DNA of 35,614 nucleotides from NCBI RefSeq assembly GCF_949298305.1, contig NZ_CASFWU010000019.1, positions 1 to 35,614 of the forward strand, written 5' to 3'. A program made the position numbers and the translations under genes. Of the stretch, positions 23,310-31,579 are shown in pieces. Every line of letters starts with the position of its first letter. Positions within the stretch are counted from its first letter, which is position 1. The DNA is from an uncultured Bacteroides sp. (GTDB lineage: Bacteria; Bacteroidota; Bacteroidia; Bacteroidales; Bacteroidaceae). Below the pieces are notes generated by a model that was not told the DNA's origin, did no database searches, and saw only the letters and a list, made by a program, of their open reading frames with translations.

Positions 23310-25271
23310 TCAGGCGTCAATATTGGCGTATGTAGCGTTCTTTTCGATGAATTCGCGGCGCGGGCCCACGTCTTCGCCCATCAGCATGGAGAAGATGTAG
23401 TCGGCCTCGGCGGCGTTTTCCAGATGCACCTGTTTCAGCATGCGGTTCTCGGGGTTCATGGTCGTCTCCCACAGCTGTTCGGGGTTCATTTCGCCCAGAC
23501 CTTTGTAGCGCTGTGTGTGGATGGCGTTTTCCGAGCCGCCGCCGTAGGTGTCGATGAACTTCTGGCGCTGCTGGTCGGTCCAGCAGTACTCCTTCACCTT
23601 GCCTTTGGTGCAGAGGTAGAGGGGCGGGGTGGCTATGTAGAGGTAGCCTTGCTGGATGACTTGCGGGAAGTAGCGGAAGAAGAGCGTCATGATGAGGGTG
23701 TCGATGTGGGAACCGTCGACATCGGCATCGGTCATGATGATGACCTTCTTGTAGCGCAGCTTGTCGATGTTGGCTTCCTTGCTGTCTTCGCCGTCCACGC
23801 CGAAGCGGATGCCCAGCGCCTGGATGATGTTGTTCACCTCTTCGCTTTCGAAGGCTTTGTGCCACATGGCTTTCTCCACGTTCAGAATCTTGCCTCGCAG
23901 GGGCAGGATGGCCTGGAAGACGCGGTTGCGTCCCTGCTTGGCCGAGCCGCCTGCCGAGTCTCCCTCGACGAGGAACAGTTCGCATTCCTCGGGGTCCTTG
24001 CTGGAGCAGTCGGCCAGCTTGCCCGGCATGCCGCCGCCGCTCATGGGCGACTTGCGCTGTACGGACTCGCGGGCCTTGCGGGCGGCCACACGGGCCTGCG
24101 CGGCCAGTATCACCTTGTCCACGATGAGCTTGGCTTCCTTCGGATGCTCTTCCAGGTAGTAGGAGAGGGCTTCGCCCACGGCCTGGTCTACGGCGCCCAT
24201 CACTTCGTTGTTGCCCAGCTTGGTCTTGGTCTGGCCTTCGAACTGGGGTTCGGCCACCTTGATGGAGATGACGGCCGTCAGTCCTTCGCGGAAGTCGTCG
24301 CCCGCAATCTCGACCTTGGCCTTCTCCAGCATCTTGTTGTCCTCGGCATACTTCTTCAGCGTGCGGGTCAGCGCGCGGCGGAAGCCGGCCAGGTGTGTAC
24401 CGCCTTCGATGGTATTGATGTTGTTCACGTAGGAGTGTACGTTTTCGGTGTACGAGGTGTTGTACATGATGGCCACTTCTACGGGCGTGCCCTGCTTCTC
24501 GGTGTTGATGTAGATGACGTCGTTCATCAGGTGCTCGCGCGAGGAGTCGATGTAGCGGACGAATTCCTTCAGTCCTTCTTCCGAGTGGAAGACTTCCTGG
24601 ACGGGGTTTCCTGCTTCGTCCTTCGTGCGGAGGTCGGTGAGGGTAATCTTGATGCCTGCGTTCAGGTAGGCCAGCTCGCGCATGCGGGTGGCCAGTATGT
24701 CGTAGTTGTAGACGGTCTCGGTAAAGATGCTGCCGTCCGGCCAGAACTGCTGGCGCGTGCCGGTGAGGGTGGTGGTGCCCACTTCCTTGACGCTGTACAG
24801 CGGGTGGCCGCATTCATATTCCTGCTGGTAGATTTTTCCGTTTCTGAAAACCTGGGTAGTCATGTGGGTGGAGAGGGCGTTGACGCACGATACGCCGACG
24901 CCGTGCAGACCGCCGGACACCTTGTAGGAGCCTTTGTCGAATTTGCCTCCTGCGTGCAGCACGGTCATGACCACTTCCAGGGCCGACTTCTGCTCCTTCT
25001 CGTGGAAGTCCACGGGGATGCCACGGCCGTTGTCCTGTACGGTGATGGAGTTGTCTTCGTTGATGGTGACCTCGATGTGGTCGCAGTAGCCGGCGAGCGC
25101 TTCGTCGATGGAGTTGTCCACCACTTCATAGACCAGGTGGTGCAGACCCTTGTTGCTGATGTCGCCAATGTACATGGCAGGACGCTTGCGCACGGCCTCC
25201 AGACCCTCCAGGACCTGGATGTTGCTGGCCGAATAGTTGTTTTCGCCGTTTATCTTTTCTTCTTCTGTCAT
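23310..25271 (-). CDS. gyrB: DNA gyrase subunit B
   Basis: GyrB is the ATPase subunit of gyrase and drives negative supercoiling. The product has 653 residues, the normal length for Bacteroides. The GHKL ATPase domain shows VVDNSIDEALAG, DNGRGIPVD and GGLHGVGVSCVNALS. The transducer contains the QTKTKLGN loop. The TOPRIM domain shows EGDSAGGSAKQGRNR and the metal-binding IIMTDADVDGSHI. The C-terminal GyrA-binding tail has QRYKGLGEMNPEQLWETTM. There is no large gammaproteobacterial-type insertion. A TAACTTTG box at 25302 is its likely -7 element. Confidence 0.98.
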   Translation of the reverse strand: MTEEEKINGENNYSASNIQVLEGLEAVRKRPAMYIGDISNKGLHHLVYEVVDNSIDEALAGYCDHIEVTINEDNSITVQDNGRGIPVDFHEKEQKSALEVVMTVLHAGGKFDKGSYKVSGGLHGVGVSCVNALSTHMTTQVFRNGKIYQQEYECGHPLYSVKEVGTTTLTGTRQQFWPDGSIFTETVYNYDILATRMRELAYLNAGIKITLTDLRTKDEAGNPVQEVFHSEEGLKEFVRYIDSSREHLMNDVIYINTEKQGTPVEVAIMYNTSYTENVHSYVNNINTIEGGTHLAGFRRALTRTLKKYAEDNKMLEKAKVEIAGDDFREGLTAVISIKVAEPQFEGQTKTKLGNNEVMGAVDQAVGEALSYYLEEHPKEAKLIVDKVILAAQARVAARKARESVQRKSPMSGGGMPGKLADCSSKDPEECELFLVEGDSAGGSAKQGRNRVFQAILPLRGKILNVEKAMWHKAFESEEVNNIIQALGIRFGVDGEDSKEANIDKLRYKKVIIMTDADVDGSHIDTLIMTLFFRYFPQVIQQGYLYIATPPLYLCTKGKVKEYCWTDQQRQKFIDTYGGGSENAIHTQRYKGLGEMNPEQLWETTMNPENRMLKQVHLENAAEADYIFSMLMGEDVGPRREFIEKNATYANIDA

Positions 25272-25301
25272 ACCTTATTTTCCTTGATTGAAATAACAGA
25301 G

Positions 25302-25309
25302 CAAAGTTA
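25302..25309 (-). promoter_or_regulatory. -7 box (TAACTTTG) of gyrB
   Basis: TAACTTTG lies about 30 bp upstream of the gyrB ATG on the minus strand. No convincing -33 box is visible at 19-21 nt. Confidence 0.5.
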
Positions 25310-25422
25310 GTGAAAATCTTTGGGATATCGCTTCCGGACGGGCGATAAATTAGGGGATTCAGCCGCTTTTTTTCCTTTCGGCCGGCGTGCCTGCCGGGCG
25401 GAGGCGCGGCGCATGGGCATGC

Positions 25423-25453
25423 AAAAAAGGCCGGATTGGATAATCCGGCCTTC
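25423..25453 (-). terminator. intrinsic terminator of the tRNA-Glu-rpsT unit
   Basis: On the minus strand AAGGCCGGATTA and TAATCCGGCCTT-like arms (a stem of about 11 bp with a very short loop) are followed by TTTTTT. It lies about 35 bp after rpsT. Confidence 0.85.
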
Positions 25454-25487
25454 CTGTATCTTTGCCTGAATGAAAAGCTCTTCTTGA

Positions 25488-25742
25488 TTAAGCCAGCTTG
25501 TTGATGTAAACGGCCAGCTTGGACTTCAAGTTGTTAGCTTTGTTCTTGTGGATGATATTGGTCTTTGCCAACTTGTCCAGCATCTTGGCAACGCCCGGGA
25601 GCATGGCTGCTGCTTCAGCCTTGTCGGTTGTTGCGCGAAGCTTACGAACAGCGTTTCTCATGGTCTTGCCATAATATCTGTTGTGAAGTCTTCTTGTCTC
25701 TTCCTGTCTGATTCTTTTCAGTGATGATTTGTGATTTGCCAT
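25488..25742 (-). CDS. rpsT: 30S ribosomal protein S20
   Basis: S20 is a primary 16S rRNA-binding protein of the 30S body. The product has 84 residues and is highly basic and all-helical. It begins MANHKSSLKRIRQEETRRLHNR and has the family-typical NIIHKNKANNLKSKLA near the C-terminus. It lies 40 bp downstream of tRNA-Glu on the same strand with no promoter between, so it is probably read from the tRNA promoter. Confidence 0.97.
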   Translation of the reverse strand: MANHKSSLKRIRQEETRRLHNRYYGKTMRNAVRKLRATTDKAEAAAMLPGVAKMLDKLAKTNIIHKNKANNLKSKLAVYINKLA

Positions 25743-25782
25743 CTCGACTAATCTTTATTTAATTCGTTTATTTTTTTAATTG

Positions 25783-25854
25783 TAGCCCGTGGGGGAATCG
25801 AACCCCCCTTTCAAGAATGAAAATCTTGCGTCCTAACCGATAGACGAACGGGCC
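25783..25854 (-). tRNA. tRNA-Glu (anticodon TTC)
   Basis: The 72-nt cloverleaf on the minus strand has a GGCCCGT acceptor arm pairing with ACGGGCT (one G-U pair), a D arm GTC-TATCGGTTAG-GAC, an anticodon arm CAAGA-TTTTCAT-TCTTG with anticodon TTC, and a T arm with GGTTCGATTCC. The 3' CCA is not encoded; the base after the discriminator A is C, then AA. Confidence 0.97.
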
Positions 25855-25911
25855 ATCCTTTGGCTGAGCGTTTCCGCTCTTCCGAGAGCGCTTTTCTCTC
25901 GTTTGCGGATG

Positions 25912-25942
25912 CAAAGGTAGAAACTATTTTTGAATTGGCCAA
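25912..25942 (-). promoter_or_regulatory. promoter of tRNA-Glu-rpsT (Bacteroides type)
   Basis: On the minus strand TTG (25940-25942), 20 nt and TACCTTTG (25912-25919) match the consensus. The start point would be about 50 nt before the tRNA. Confidence 0.7.
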
Positions 25943-26155
25943 GCGTTCTGCAAAAAAAATGCTGATTTTTTCTTCGCCGTTTTTCCCTGTGTCTGCTCTG
26001 TGCGTTGTAAATGAGCGGTTTATGAGTTTTTGCGGGGATGGAATTTTTTTTCCGTGCGCCGCCCGCTCCGGCCGCCGGGGCGGAGGGGGCGGGCGGGGTG
26101 TGCCGTTTTTTTTCACGAAGCGGGCCGGATGCTTCTGCCGTCGCGGCTTTTTTTG

Positions 26156-26163
26156 TAGCTTTG
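26156..26163 (+). promoter_or_regulatory. -7 box (TAGCTTTG) of recO
   Basis: TAGCTTTG matches TAnnTTTG and lies 38 bp before the recO ATG. The -33 element is weak. Confidence 0.5.
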
Positions 26164-26201
26164 CCCTTGCATTTGGAATACGGATTAACTGAACGACCGA
26201 T

Positions 26202-26930
26202 ATGATACAGAATACGCAGGGGATTGTGTTGCGCACGCTGAAGTACAGCGACACTTCGCTCATAGCCGACGTCTACACCGAGGTGCAGGGGCGTGCTTCC
26301 TTTCTGGTGCCCGTGCCCCGCTCGCGGCGCACGCTTGTCAGGCCCTCGCTGTTCCAGCCCCTGGCGCTGGTCGAGGTGGAGGCTGACTTCCGCCCCAACG
26401 TTTCTTTGTTCAAGGTGAAGGAGGCCCGGTCGGCCTATCCGTTCTCGTCGCTTCCCTACGACCCCTACAAGTCGTCCATCGCCCTGTTCCTCTCCGAGTT
26501 CCTCTGCCGCGCCCTGCGCGAGGAGGCCGAAAACCGCCCGCTCTTTGCCTACCTGCAACACTCGGTCGTCTGGCTGGACGAGTGCCGTTCGGGCTTTGCC
26601 AACTTCCATCTGGTCTTTCTGATGCGCCTCTCGCGCTTCCTGGGGCTTTACCCCAACCTGGAGGGCTATTCGGAGGGGTGTTATTTCGACCTGCAAAACG
26701 CGTGCTTCACTCCCCGGAAGCCGCTGGCGCACTCCAACTACATCGGGCCGCAGGAGGCCTCGAGGCTGACTACGCTGATGCGCATGAACTACGACACGAT
26801 GCACCTCTTCGGCATGAGCCGCGCGGAGCGTGCGCGCTGTCTGACCATCCTGAACGAGTATTACCGCCTGCACCTGCCGGACTTCCCCGTGCTGAAGTCG
26901 CTGGAGGTGCTGAAGGAGCTGTTCGACTGA
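26202..26930 (+). CDS. recO: DNA repair protein RecO
   Basis: RecO works with RecR to load RecA at gaps and anneals SSB-coated DNA. The product has 242 residues. The N-terminal OB fold starts with the characteristic GIVLRTLKYSDTSLIADVYTE and has SFLVPVPRS. A helical C-terminal domain follows (LFLSEFLCRALREEAENRPLF, FLGLYPN). The zinc-finger cysteines of some RecOs are not evident, as is common in Bacteroidetes. It is a single-gene unit divergent from tRNA-Glu, and array C starts 45 bp after its stop. Confidence 0.93.
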   Translation: MIQNTQGIVLRTLKYSDTSLIADVYTEVQGRASFLVPVPRSRRTLVRPSLFQPLALVEVEADFRPNVSLFKVKEARSAYPFSSLPYDPYKSSIALFLSEFLCRALREEAENRPLFAYLQHSVVWLDECRSGFANFHLVFLMRLSRFLGLYPNLEGYSEGCYFDLQNACFTPRKPLAHSNYIGPQEASRLTTLMRMNYDTMHLFGMSRAERARCLTILNEYYRLHLPDFPVLKSLEVLKELFD

Positions 26931-26975
26931 AGCCGGACAGCCTCTGCCTTTCCCCCTTGATATTCAGCGCTCAGG

Positions 26976-27063
26976 CCGTGCAAGCTCCGTCCGCGCACCG
27001 TGCTTGCTCCGTCCGCGCACCGTGCAAGCATCGTCCGCGCACCGTGCAAGCATTGTCCGCACG
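26976..27063. repeat. 22-bp tandem array C (four units)
   Basis: Units at 26976, 26998, 27020 and 27042 have cores CCGTGCAAGCTCCGTCCG, CCGTGCTTGCTCCGTCCG, CCGTGCAAGCATCGTCCG and CCGTGCAAGCATTGTCCG. The linker is CGCA three times and then CACG. AA and TT swap at the centre while the flanks stay fixed. The array fills much of the 185-bp gap between the convergent recO and rhamnosidase genes. Confidence 0.92.
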
Positions 27064-27115
27064 GGCGGTGAACAGGCCGTCGGAGGCCGGTGCGGGGTGG
27101 GGGGCGGATGGCTTT

Positions 27116-29323
27116 TCAGCGGTAGACCACCTGCCAGCTTCCCGCCTTCAGCCGGGTGCCCGGCTCCGCGGGTTTTCCGTCCACCTCCAGGCGGCTGTAT
27201 CCTTGGGGCAGGAGGAGCACGGCCTGGGTGCGGCGGGGGACGGTGAGCAGCAGGCTGCACTGGCCGGGGTCCTTGCGGATGTCGGCGCCGATGGAGCGGC
27301 CCTCAGAAAGGGACACCGTGGCCTTCACCCGGCTCAGGTTGCCCGGGTGGGGGCATACGGAGAATACGCTGAAGGCCGGCTCCACCGTCTCGATGCCCGC
27401 GATGTACTGGCTCAGGATGGTCAGCGGCCCGCCGCTCCAGGCGTGGTTGTAGCTGCCTCCGCCGAAGCCTTCGTTGCCGATGCCCCAGCCTTCCCACAGG
27501 GTGGTGAGGGGGCTGTCGGTCATGTCCTTGTAGCGCAGGCGCATGCGGTCCATGGCGTCCTGGTGGCAGCCCATCTGGCAGAGGGCTTGCAGCACGTATT
27601 TCTCCATGTAGGGGCTGGCGTGGTAGTGGCGGCCGAAGAAGGGGCGGAGGACGGGGTAGAGCTCCGGGGGCAGCGTGCCCGACACGACGGCCAGCGCCTG
27701 GGCGCGGTCGTCGGGCTCTCCCGTGTAGCCGGGCGAGCGGTAGCAGGTTCCGTTCCAGTATTTCCGGTGGAACGCGGTCTTCAGCCGTGCGGCGGTGGCG
27801 TCGGCCCAGCGGGCTTCCGCCTCGTGGCCCGTCAGTTGTGCCAGGCGGCCGTAGCCGTCCAGGGCAATGGCGTACCACAGGTTGAACAGCAGCTCCATGT
27901 CCTTGTTGTCGCCCCAGTCGCCCCAGGTCCATCCGCCCCGGCGGGGAATGACCAGTCCGTCGGGGGCGGTCTTCCAGACGTGGATGTACTTCTTCACCTT
28001 GGGGTAGACGTATTCCATCAGTTCGCGGTCGCCCGTGCCCATGTAGTAGGTCCAGAAGCCGTAGCGGCCCACGCTGGCCAGCATCTGCATGGGCAGTTCG
28101 TCCTTGTAGTTGCCGGCGGGGACGGGGGCGAAGAGGGTGCTGTCCGCCCGTTGCCAGTCCACCAGCTCGCTGATGCCCTTGCGGGTGAGCAGGTGCGCCT
28201 TCTCGTCCAGGGCATAGAAGGCTTCGCCCAGTTCGTTCACCACGTCGCCCCACCACTGTGCGCGCTCGCGGTCGGGGCAGTCCATGTAGGTGTCGCGCAT
28301 GGTGAGGTAGAGGGTGCGCTGCGCCTTTGTCCAGAGGCGGGTGAGGAAGGGGTCGTCGCACCAGAAGCTGCCGTCGAAGGCGGTGTCGTAGCCCGTCTCG
28401 CGGTATTTCAGTTCCTGCACCTCGCAGCCGTCGGGCAGGGTGTATATCACGCAGTGGCCGTTCATCCAGCCGCGGCACTCAAATTCCTGCTCGCCCTGGC
28501 GCGTGGTGTACCGGGCAAAGACGTTGGTGGCCGAGCCGCCGCGGTAGTTGTCCGTGCGGATGTCCACGCTCAGTCCGGCGGGGGCGTTTATCTTCAGGTA
28601 GGGGGTGACTTGCGCGTTGTAGGGCAGGTAGGCGTAGATTTGGTTTCCCTTCCGTTCGGTGCGGGTGTAGGTCTTCAGCCCGTAGTCCTTCCACTGGGGG
28701 ATGGGGCGGTCTGCCAGTCGGTTCCATCCGGCCTGCTCCAGGGTCAGGACGCGGGCGGGGCTCCAGGCGCGGTCGTCGTAGTCGGGGAGCTGGAAAGGGA
28801 TGTCCCTGGAGGCGTCGAAGCCGATGTTGGATTCCGGCAGGCGGTAGTTGGGGGCTTCGCCCTGCGGCAGGTAGTAGGCCGGGTGGCGGCACACGCGCCA
28901 TGGGCCGTCGGTGTCTGTCGGCTTGCCGTCCACCTTCAGGCTGAAGGCAAGGCCCGGCGTGGGCGAGTTGCGGTGGCTGAAGCCGTCCTTGCCGAAGTAC
29001 CACACCAGTACGGCCACCGTGTTGTCTCCGCGGTGCAGGCCCCGTGTGCCGTGCAGCACGTCGCAGTAGGTGTCCTGCGGGTTGGGGCCGCGCTTCAGGC
29101 CTCCCTCCCTCACTTGCAGGGTGCCGTTTATCCAGAGCCAGTATTTGCTGTCTGCGGCAATGCGCAGTTCGGCCTCCGAGGGTTCTTTGTCCAGATGCAG
29201 GCGGGTGCGGAAGCAGAGCCACAGGCCGGGCGTGGCGGGTTCCGAGAGGGGCAGGGTCAGTACTTGGGAGCGGCCTGCGAGGCAGCTCCACAGCAGGAGG
29301 AGGGTCAACAGGAGTTTGTTCAT
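27116..29323 (-). CDS. secreted alpha-L-rhamnosidase-like glycosidase (GH78 type)
   Basis: The product has 735 residues from MNKLLLTLLLLWSCLAGRSQ, a signal peptide. N-terminal beta domains (about 20-330) include a carbohydrate-binding-like region (YWLWINGTLQVREGG). An (alpha/alpha)6 catalytic domain follows, with the acidic motif MDCPDRERAQWWGD, the WTWGDWGDN block and the late EGWGIGNEGFGGGSYNHAWSGG, then a C-terminal beta sandwich. These are features of the GH78 rhamnosidase clan, but the exact substrate cannot be read from the sequence. A longer start at 29395 would put the signal peptide inside the chain, so it is rejected. It stands alone, with no SusCD pair nearby. Confidence 0.85.
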   Translation of the reverse strand: MNKLLLTLLLLWSCLAGRSQVLTLPLSEPATPGLWLCFRTRLHLDKEPSEAELRIAADSKYWLWINGTLQVREGGLKRGPNPQDTYCDVLHGTRGLHRGDNTVAVLVWYFGKDGFSHRNSPTPGLAFSLKVDGKPTDTDGPWRVCRHPAYYLPQGEAPNYRLPESNIGFDASRDIPFQLPDYDDRAWSPARVLTLEQAGWNRLADRPIPQWKDYGLKTYTRTERKGNQIYAYLPYNAQVTPYLKINAPAGLSVDIRTDNYRGGSATNVFARYTTRQGEQEFECRGWMNGHCVIYTLPDGCEVQELKYRETGYDTAFDGSFWCDDPFLTRLWTKAQRTLYLTMRDTYMDCPDRERAQWWGDVVNELGEAFYALDEKAHLLTRKGISELVDWQRADSTLFAPVPAGNYKDELPMQMLASVGRYGFWTYYMGTGDRELMEYVYPKVKKYIHVWKTAPDGLVIPRRGGWTWGDWGDNKDMELLFNLWYAIALDGYGRLAQLTGHEAEARWADATAARLKTAFHRKYWNGTCYRSPGYTGEPDDRAQALAVVSGTLPPELYPVLRPFFGRHYHASPYMEKYVLQALCQMGCHQDAMDRMRLRYKDMTDSPLTTLWEGWGIGNEGFGGGSYNHAWSGGPLTILSQYIAGIETVEPAFSVFSVCPHPGNLSRVKATVSLSEGRSIGADIRKDPGQCSLLLTVPRRTQAVLLLPQGYSRLEVDGKPAEPGTRLKAGSWQVVYR

Positions 29324-29449
29324 GGGTGTGTGTGCTGAAGTTATGCCTGCAAGTTTCGGCATTTTTTCAGAGATTTGCAAGCGGTTGGGCCGCAATCTGC
29401 CAGGCTTGCGGTGAAAAGGGCCGTCCGGGCGGGTCGGGCATAAAGCCGG

Positions 29450-29511
29450 CGAGGAGACAAGCCGGCGGGCCTGTGCGGCGTCTGCCGCGTTCCCGTCTTC
29501 TTGTCTCCTCG
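29450..29511. repeat. palindromic element, GAGGAGACAAG class
   Basis: CGAGGAGACAAG (29450-29461) and CTTGTCTCCTCG (29500-29511) form a perfect 12-bp stem around a 38-nt GC-rich spacer. It lies between the YqeY gene and the rhamnosidase, and could end YqeY transcription or be a dispersed repeat. Confidence 0.65.
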
Positions 29512-29548
29512 TCTGTGGCCGGCCGGTGTGCGGCCGTTCGGGGCCGGC

Positions 29549-29998
29549 TTATCCCAGCAGCTCCTTCACCTTGGCCGAGATGGCCCGTCCTTCGGCCAGG
29601 CCTGCCAGCTTCTTGCTGGCCACGCCCATCACCTTGCCCATGTCCTTGCCGCTGGTGGCGCCCACTTCGGCAATGATTGCCTTCAGGGCGGCTTCCAGTT
29701 CTTCGGCGCTCATCTGCTTGGGCAGGTAGGTTTCCATTACTTTCACCTGTGCCAGTTCGCCGTCGGCCAGGTCCTGGCGGCCCTGCTGCACGTAGATTTC
29801 GGCCGCGTCCTTGCCTTGCTTCACCAGTTTCTGGATAATCTTCAGGGCTGCGTCGTCCGTCAGGGTGTCATTGGCGCCCGGTGCGGTTTTGGCTTCCAGG
29901 AATACTTTCTTGATGTTTCTCAGTGTGTCCAGGGCCACTTTGTCTTTGGCCTTCATTGCGGTTTTAATGTCTTCGCTGACTTTGTCGAACAAATCCAT
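29549..29998 (-). CDS. YqeY/GatB-domain protein
   Basis: The product has 149 residues. The all-helical YqeY fold is related to the C-terminal tRNA-recognising domain of GatB. It begins MDLFDKVSEDIKTAMKAKDK, and the conserved LDTLRNIKK, METYLPKQMS and GKDMGKVMGVASKKLAGLAEGR are typical. A role in tRNA-dependent amidation or other tRNA binding is suggested by homology but not shown. It follows ftsZ on the same strand, separated by a 145-bp gap with two palindromes. Confidence 0.92.
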   Translation of the reverse strand: MDLFDKVSEDIKTAMKAKDKVALDTLRNIKKVFLEAKTAPGANDTLTDDAALKIIQKLVKQGKDAAEIYVQQGRQDLADGELAQVKVMETYLPKQMSAEELEAALKAIIAEVGATSGKDMGKVMGVASKKLAGLAEGRAISAKVKELLG

Positions 29999-30045
29999 GG
30001 TTTTTGATTATTTAGAGTTTCTGCATTTCTTTATCAGGGTGCGGG

Positions 30046-30121
30046 CCGCAAGCCGCCCACGCGGTTGTCCGGCGGCTTACGGCTTTCCGTCTTTCTTCCT
30101 CCCCTCTCCTCGGGAGAGGGG
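30046..30121. repeat. two palindromes downstream of ftsZ
   Basis: CCGCAAGCCGCC (30046-30057) pairs with GGCGGCTTACGG (30071-30082) at 11 of 12 positions. Next to it CCCCTCTCC (30101-30109) pairs perfectly with GGAGAGGGG (30113-30121) across a 3-nt loop, followed by CGGGGGTGAGG. The second resembles a GGGGAGAGG/GGGGTGAGG palindrome common in many bacteria. Together they probably mark the end of the murC-ftsQ-ftsA-ftsZ transcript. Confidence 0.65.
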
Positions 30122-30143
30122 GCGGGGGTGAGGCTCCTCCGGC

Positions 30144-31457
30144 TCAGAAGGTGATGACTCCGCCGTCGGCGCCTTCCATTTCCTGTGCGGCCTCGGTGGC
30201 CATCCTGCCGGCTTCCTCGGCCTTGAGCTTGATGCTGTTCAGGGTGGTCTTGTCGCGCAGGTAGGTGGGGCTGTTTTCCACCAGGGTGATGACTTCGTCG
30301 TTGTCCAGGTCTTCGGGGGTGAAGATGTAGATGTGGCGTCGGCGCAGGCGGTGGAACTTGGTGTTGGCGTCCTTGCCGTAGTACACCTCGCGTCGGCTGC
30401 GGCGCTGTTCCTCCTCCTCCTCCTGTTCGGCCAGCCGTTGCTGTTCTTCGGCGCTGCGCTGGATGAGTCGTTCGTCCATCTCCTTCATGTGGATGTCCTG
30501 TATGCCGAATCCGGTGGCCAGGAGGGTGATTTTCACTTTCTCGCCCAGCTCCTTGTCCACCACCATGCCGAACTTCGTCTCGAAATCGCGGTTGAAGCGG
30601 TTCATGAACTCCTTCACCTCGTCCATCTCGGTCATCATCAGCTCGTGGTCGGGGCTGTAGGAGATGTTGAGCAGCACCTTCTTTGAGTTGAAGATGTCGT
30701 TGTTGTTCAGCAGGGGCGAGTGCTGTGCGTTCTTGATGGCTTCGCTCACGCGGTTTTCGCCCTCGCCGTATCCGGTGCTCATGATGGCCACGCCGCCGTC
30801 CTTCATCACGGTCTTCACGTCGTTGAAGTCCAGGTTGATGATGCCGCGCATGGTGATGATTTCGGCAATGCTCTTGGCTGCGATGAGCAGGGTGTCGTTG
30901 GCCTTGGCAAAGGCGCTGATGACGGAGAGGTCGGGGTAGATTTCGCCCAGCTTCTCGTTGTTGATGACCAGTAGGGCGTCTACGTGCTTGCTGATTTCCT
31001 CCACGCCGTCCAGGGCCTGGTCAATCTTCTTGTCGCCCTCCCAGCGGAAGGGGATGGTGACGATGCCCACGGTGAGGATGTCCATGTCCTTGGCGATGCG
31101 GGCAATGGTGGGTGCGGCTCCCGTACCCGTACCTCCGCCCATGCCGGCGGTGATGAACACCATCTTGGTGCCGTCGTCCAGCATGGCTTTCACTTCCTCA
31201 ATGCTTTCTTCGGTGGCTTCCTTGGCCTTGTTGGGCCGGTTGCCGGCTCCCAGTCCCTCGTGTCCCAACTGGAGCTTCACGGGGACGGGCGACTCTTCGA
31301 GGGCCTTGCGGTCGGTGTTGCAGACCACGAAAGCCACGTCGTGTATGCCTTCGCGGTACATGTGGTTCACGGCGTTTCCTCCTCCGCCGCCCACCCCGAT
31401 GACTTTGATGATTTTCGGTGAGTCTGTCGGGAAATCGAATTGTACTATATCTTCCAT
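30144..31457 (-). CDS. ftsZ: cell division protein FtsZ
   Basis: FtsZ is the tubulin-like GTPase that forms the Z ring. The product has 437 residues. GVGGGGGNAVNHM and the tubulin signature GGGTGTGAAP (about 107-116) bind GTP, and the T7 loop NLDFNDVKTVMKDGG is near 210-224. After residue about 325 a charged Glu/Arg linker leads to FTPEDLDNDEVITLVENSPTY, a conserved C-terminal segment of Bacteroides FtsZ, then an extra tail ending DGGVITF. It lies 122 bp after ftsA in the normal dcw order. Confidence 0.98.
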   Translation of the reverse strand: MEDIVQFDFPTDSPKIIKVIGVGGGGGNAVNHMYREGIHDVAFVVCNTDRKALEESPVPVKLQLGHEGLGAGNRPNKAKEATEESIEEVKAMLDDGTKMVFITAGMGGGTGTGAAPTIARIAKDMDILTVGIVTIPFRWEGDKKIDQALDGVEEISKHVDALLVINNEKLGEIYPDLSVISAFAKANDTLLIAAKSIAEIITMRGIINLDFNDVKTVMKDGGVAIMSTGYGEGENRVSEAIKNAQHSPLLNNNDIFNSKKVLLNISYSPDHELMMTEMDEVKEFMNRFNRDFETKFGMVVDKELGEKVKITLLATGFGIQDIHMKEMDERLIQRSAEEQQRLAEQEEEEEQRRSRREVYYGKDANTKFHRLRRRHIYIFTPEDLDNDEVITLVENSPTYLRDKTTLNSIKLKAEEAGRMATEAAQEMEGADGGVITF

Positions 31458-31579
31458 AACTGTAAATGTTTTCTGTTGTTGGATGGATGGTTTCGGGCTT
31501 CAGTTTCCTGACGGGATGTCCGGCCTGCTTCGTGCAGGGCGGAGGCCCCGTGTGCCGGAAGCCGAAGCCTGCTTGCTGT

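Larger units (their letters stand above)
25855..26201. other. gene-free stretch between tRNA-Glu and recO (divergent)
   Basis: The stretch holds the tRNA-Glu promoter (25912-25942), a GC-rich hairpin with an 8-T run on the plus strand (about 26061-26113) that would stop plus-strand transcripts before recO, and the recO -7 box. I see no gene. Confidence 0.55.

Noticed and set aside
23247..25310. A 687-codon plus-strand open frame opposite gyrB
   Set aside because: It is an antisense shadow of GyrB with no recognisable motifs.
26061..26113. Terminator for recO or tRNA-Glu
   Set aside because: The GC hairpin and T-run point into recO's promoter on the plus strand, and no plus-strand gene precedes it. 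It was kept only as a note in the intergenic entry.
26582..29338. A 918-codon plus-strand open frame through recO's 3' end, array C and the rhamnosidase
   Set aside because: It overlaps recO in another frame, runs through the repeat array and is antisense to a clear glycosidase. No domain is visible.
31458..31579. A small gene or promoter between ftsA and ftsZ
   Set aside because: There is no open frame with sensible composition and no TAnnTTTG box. Only weak short stems are seen.
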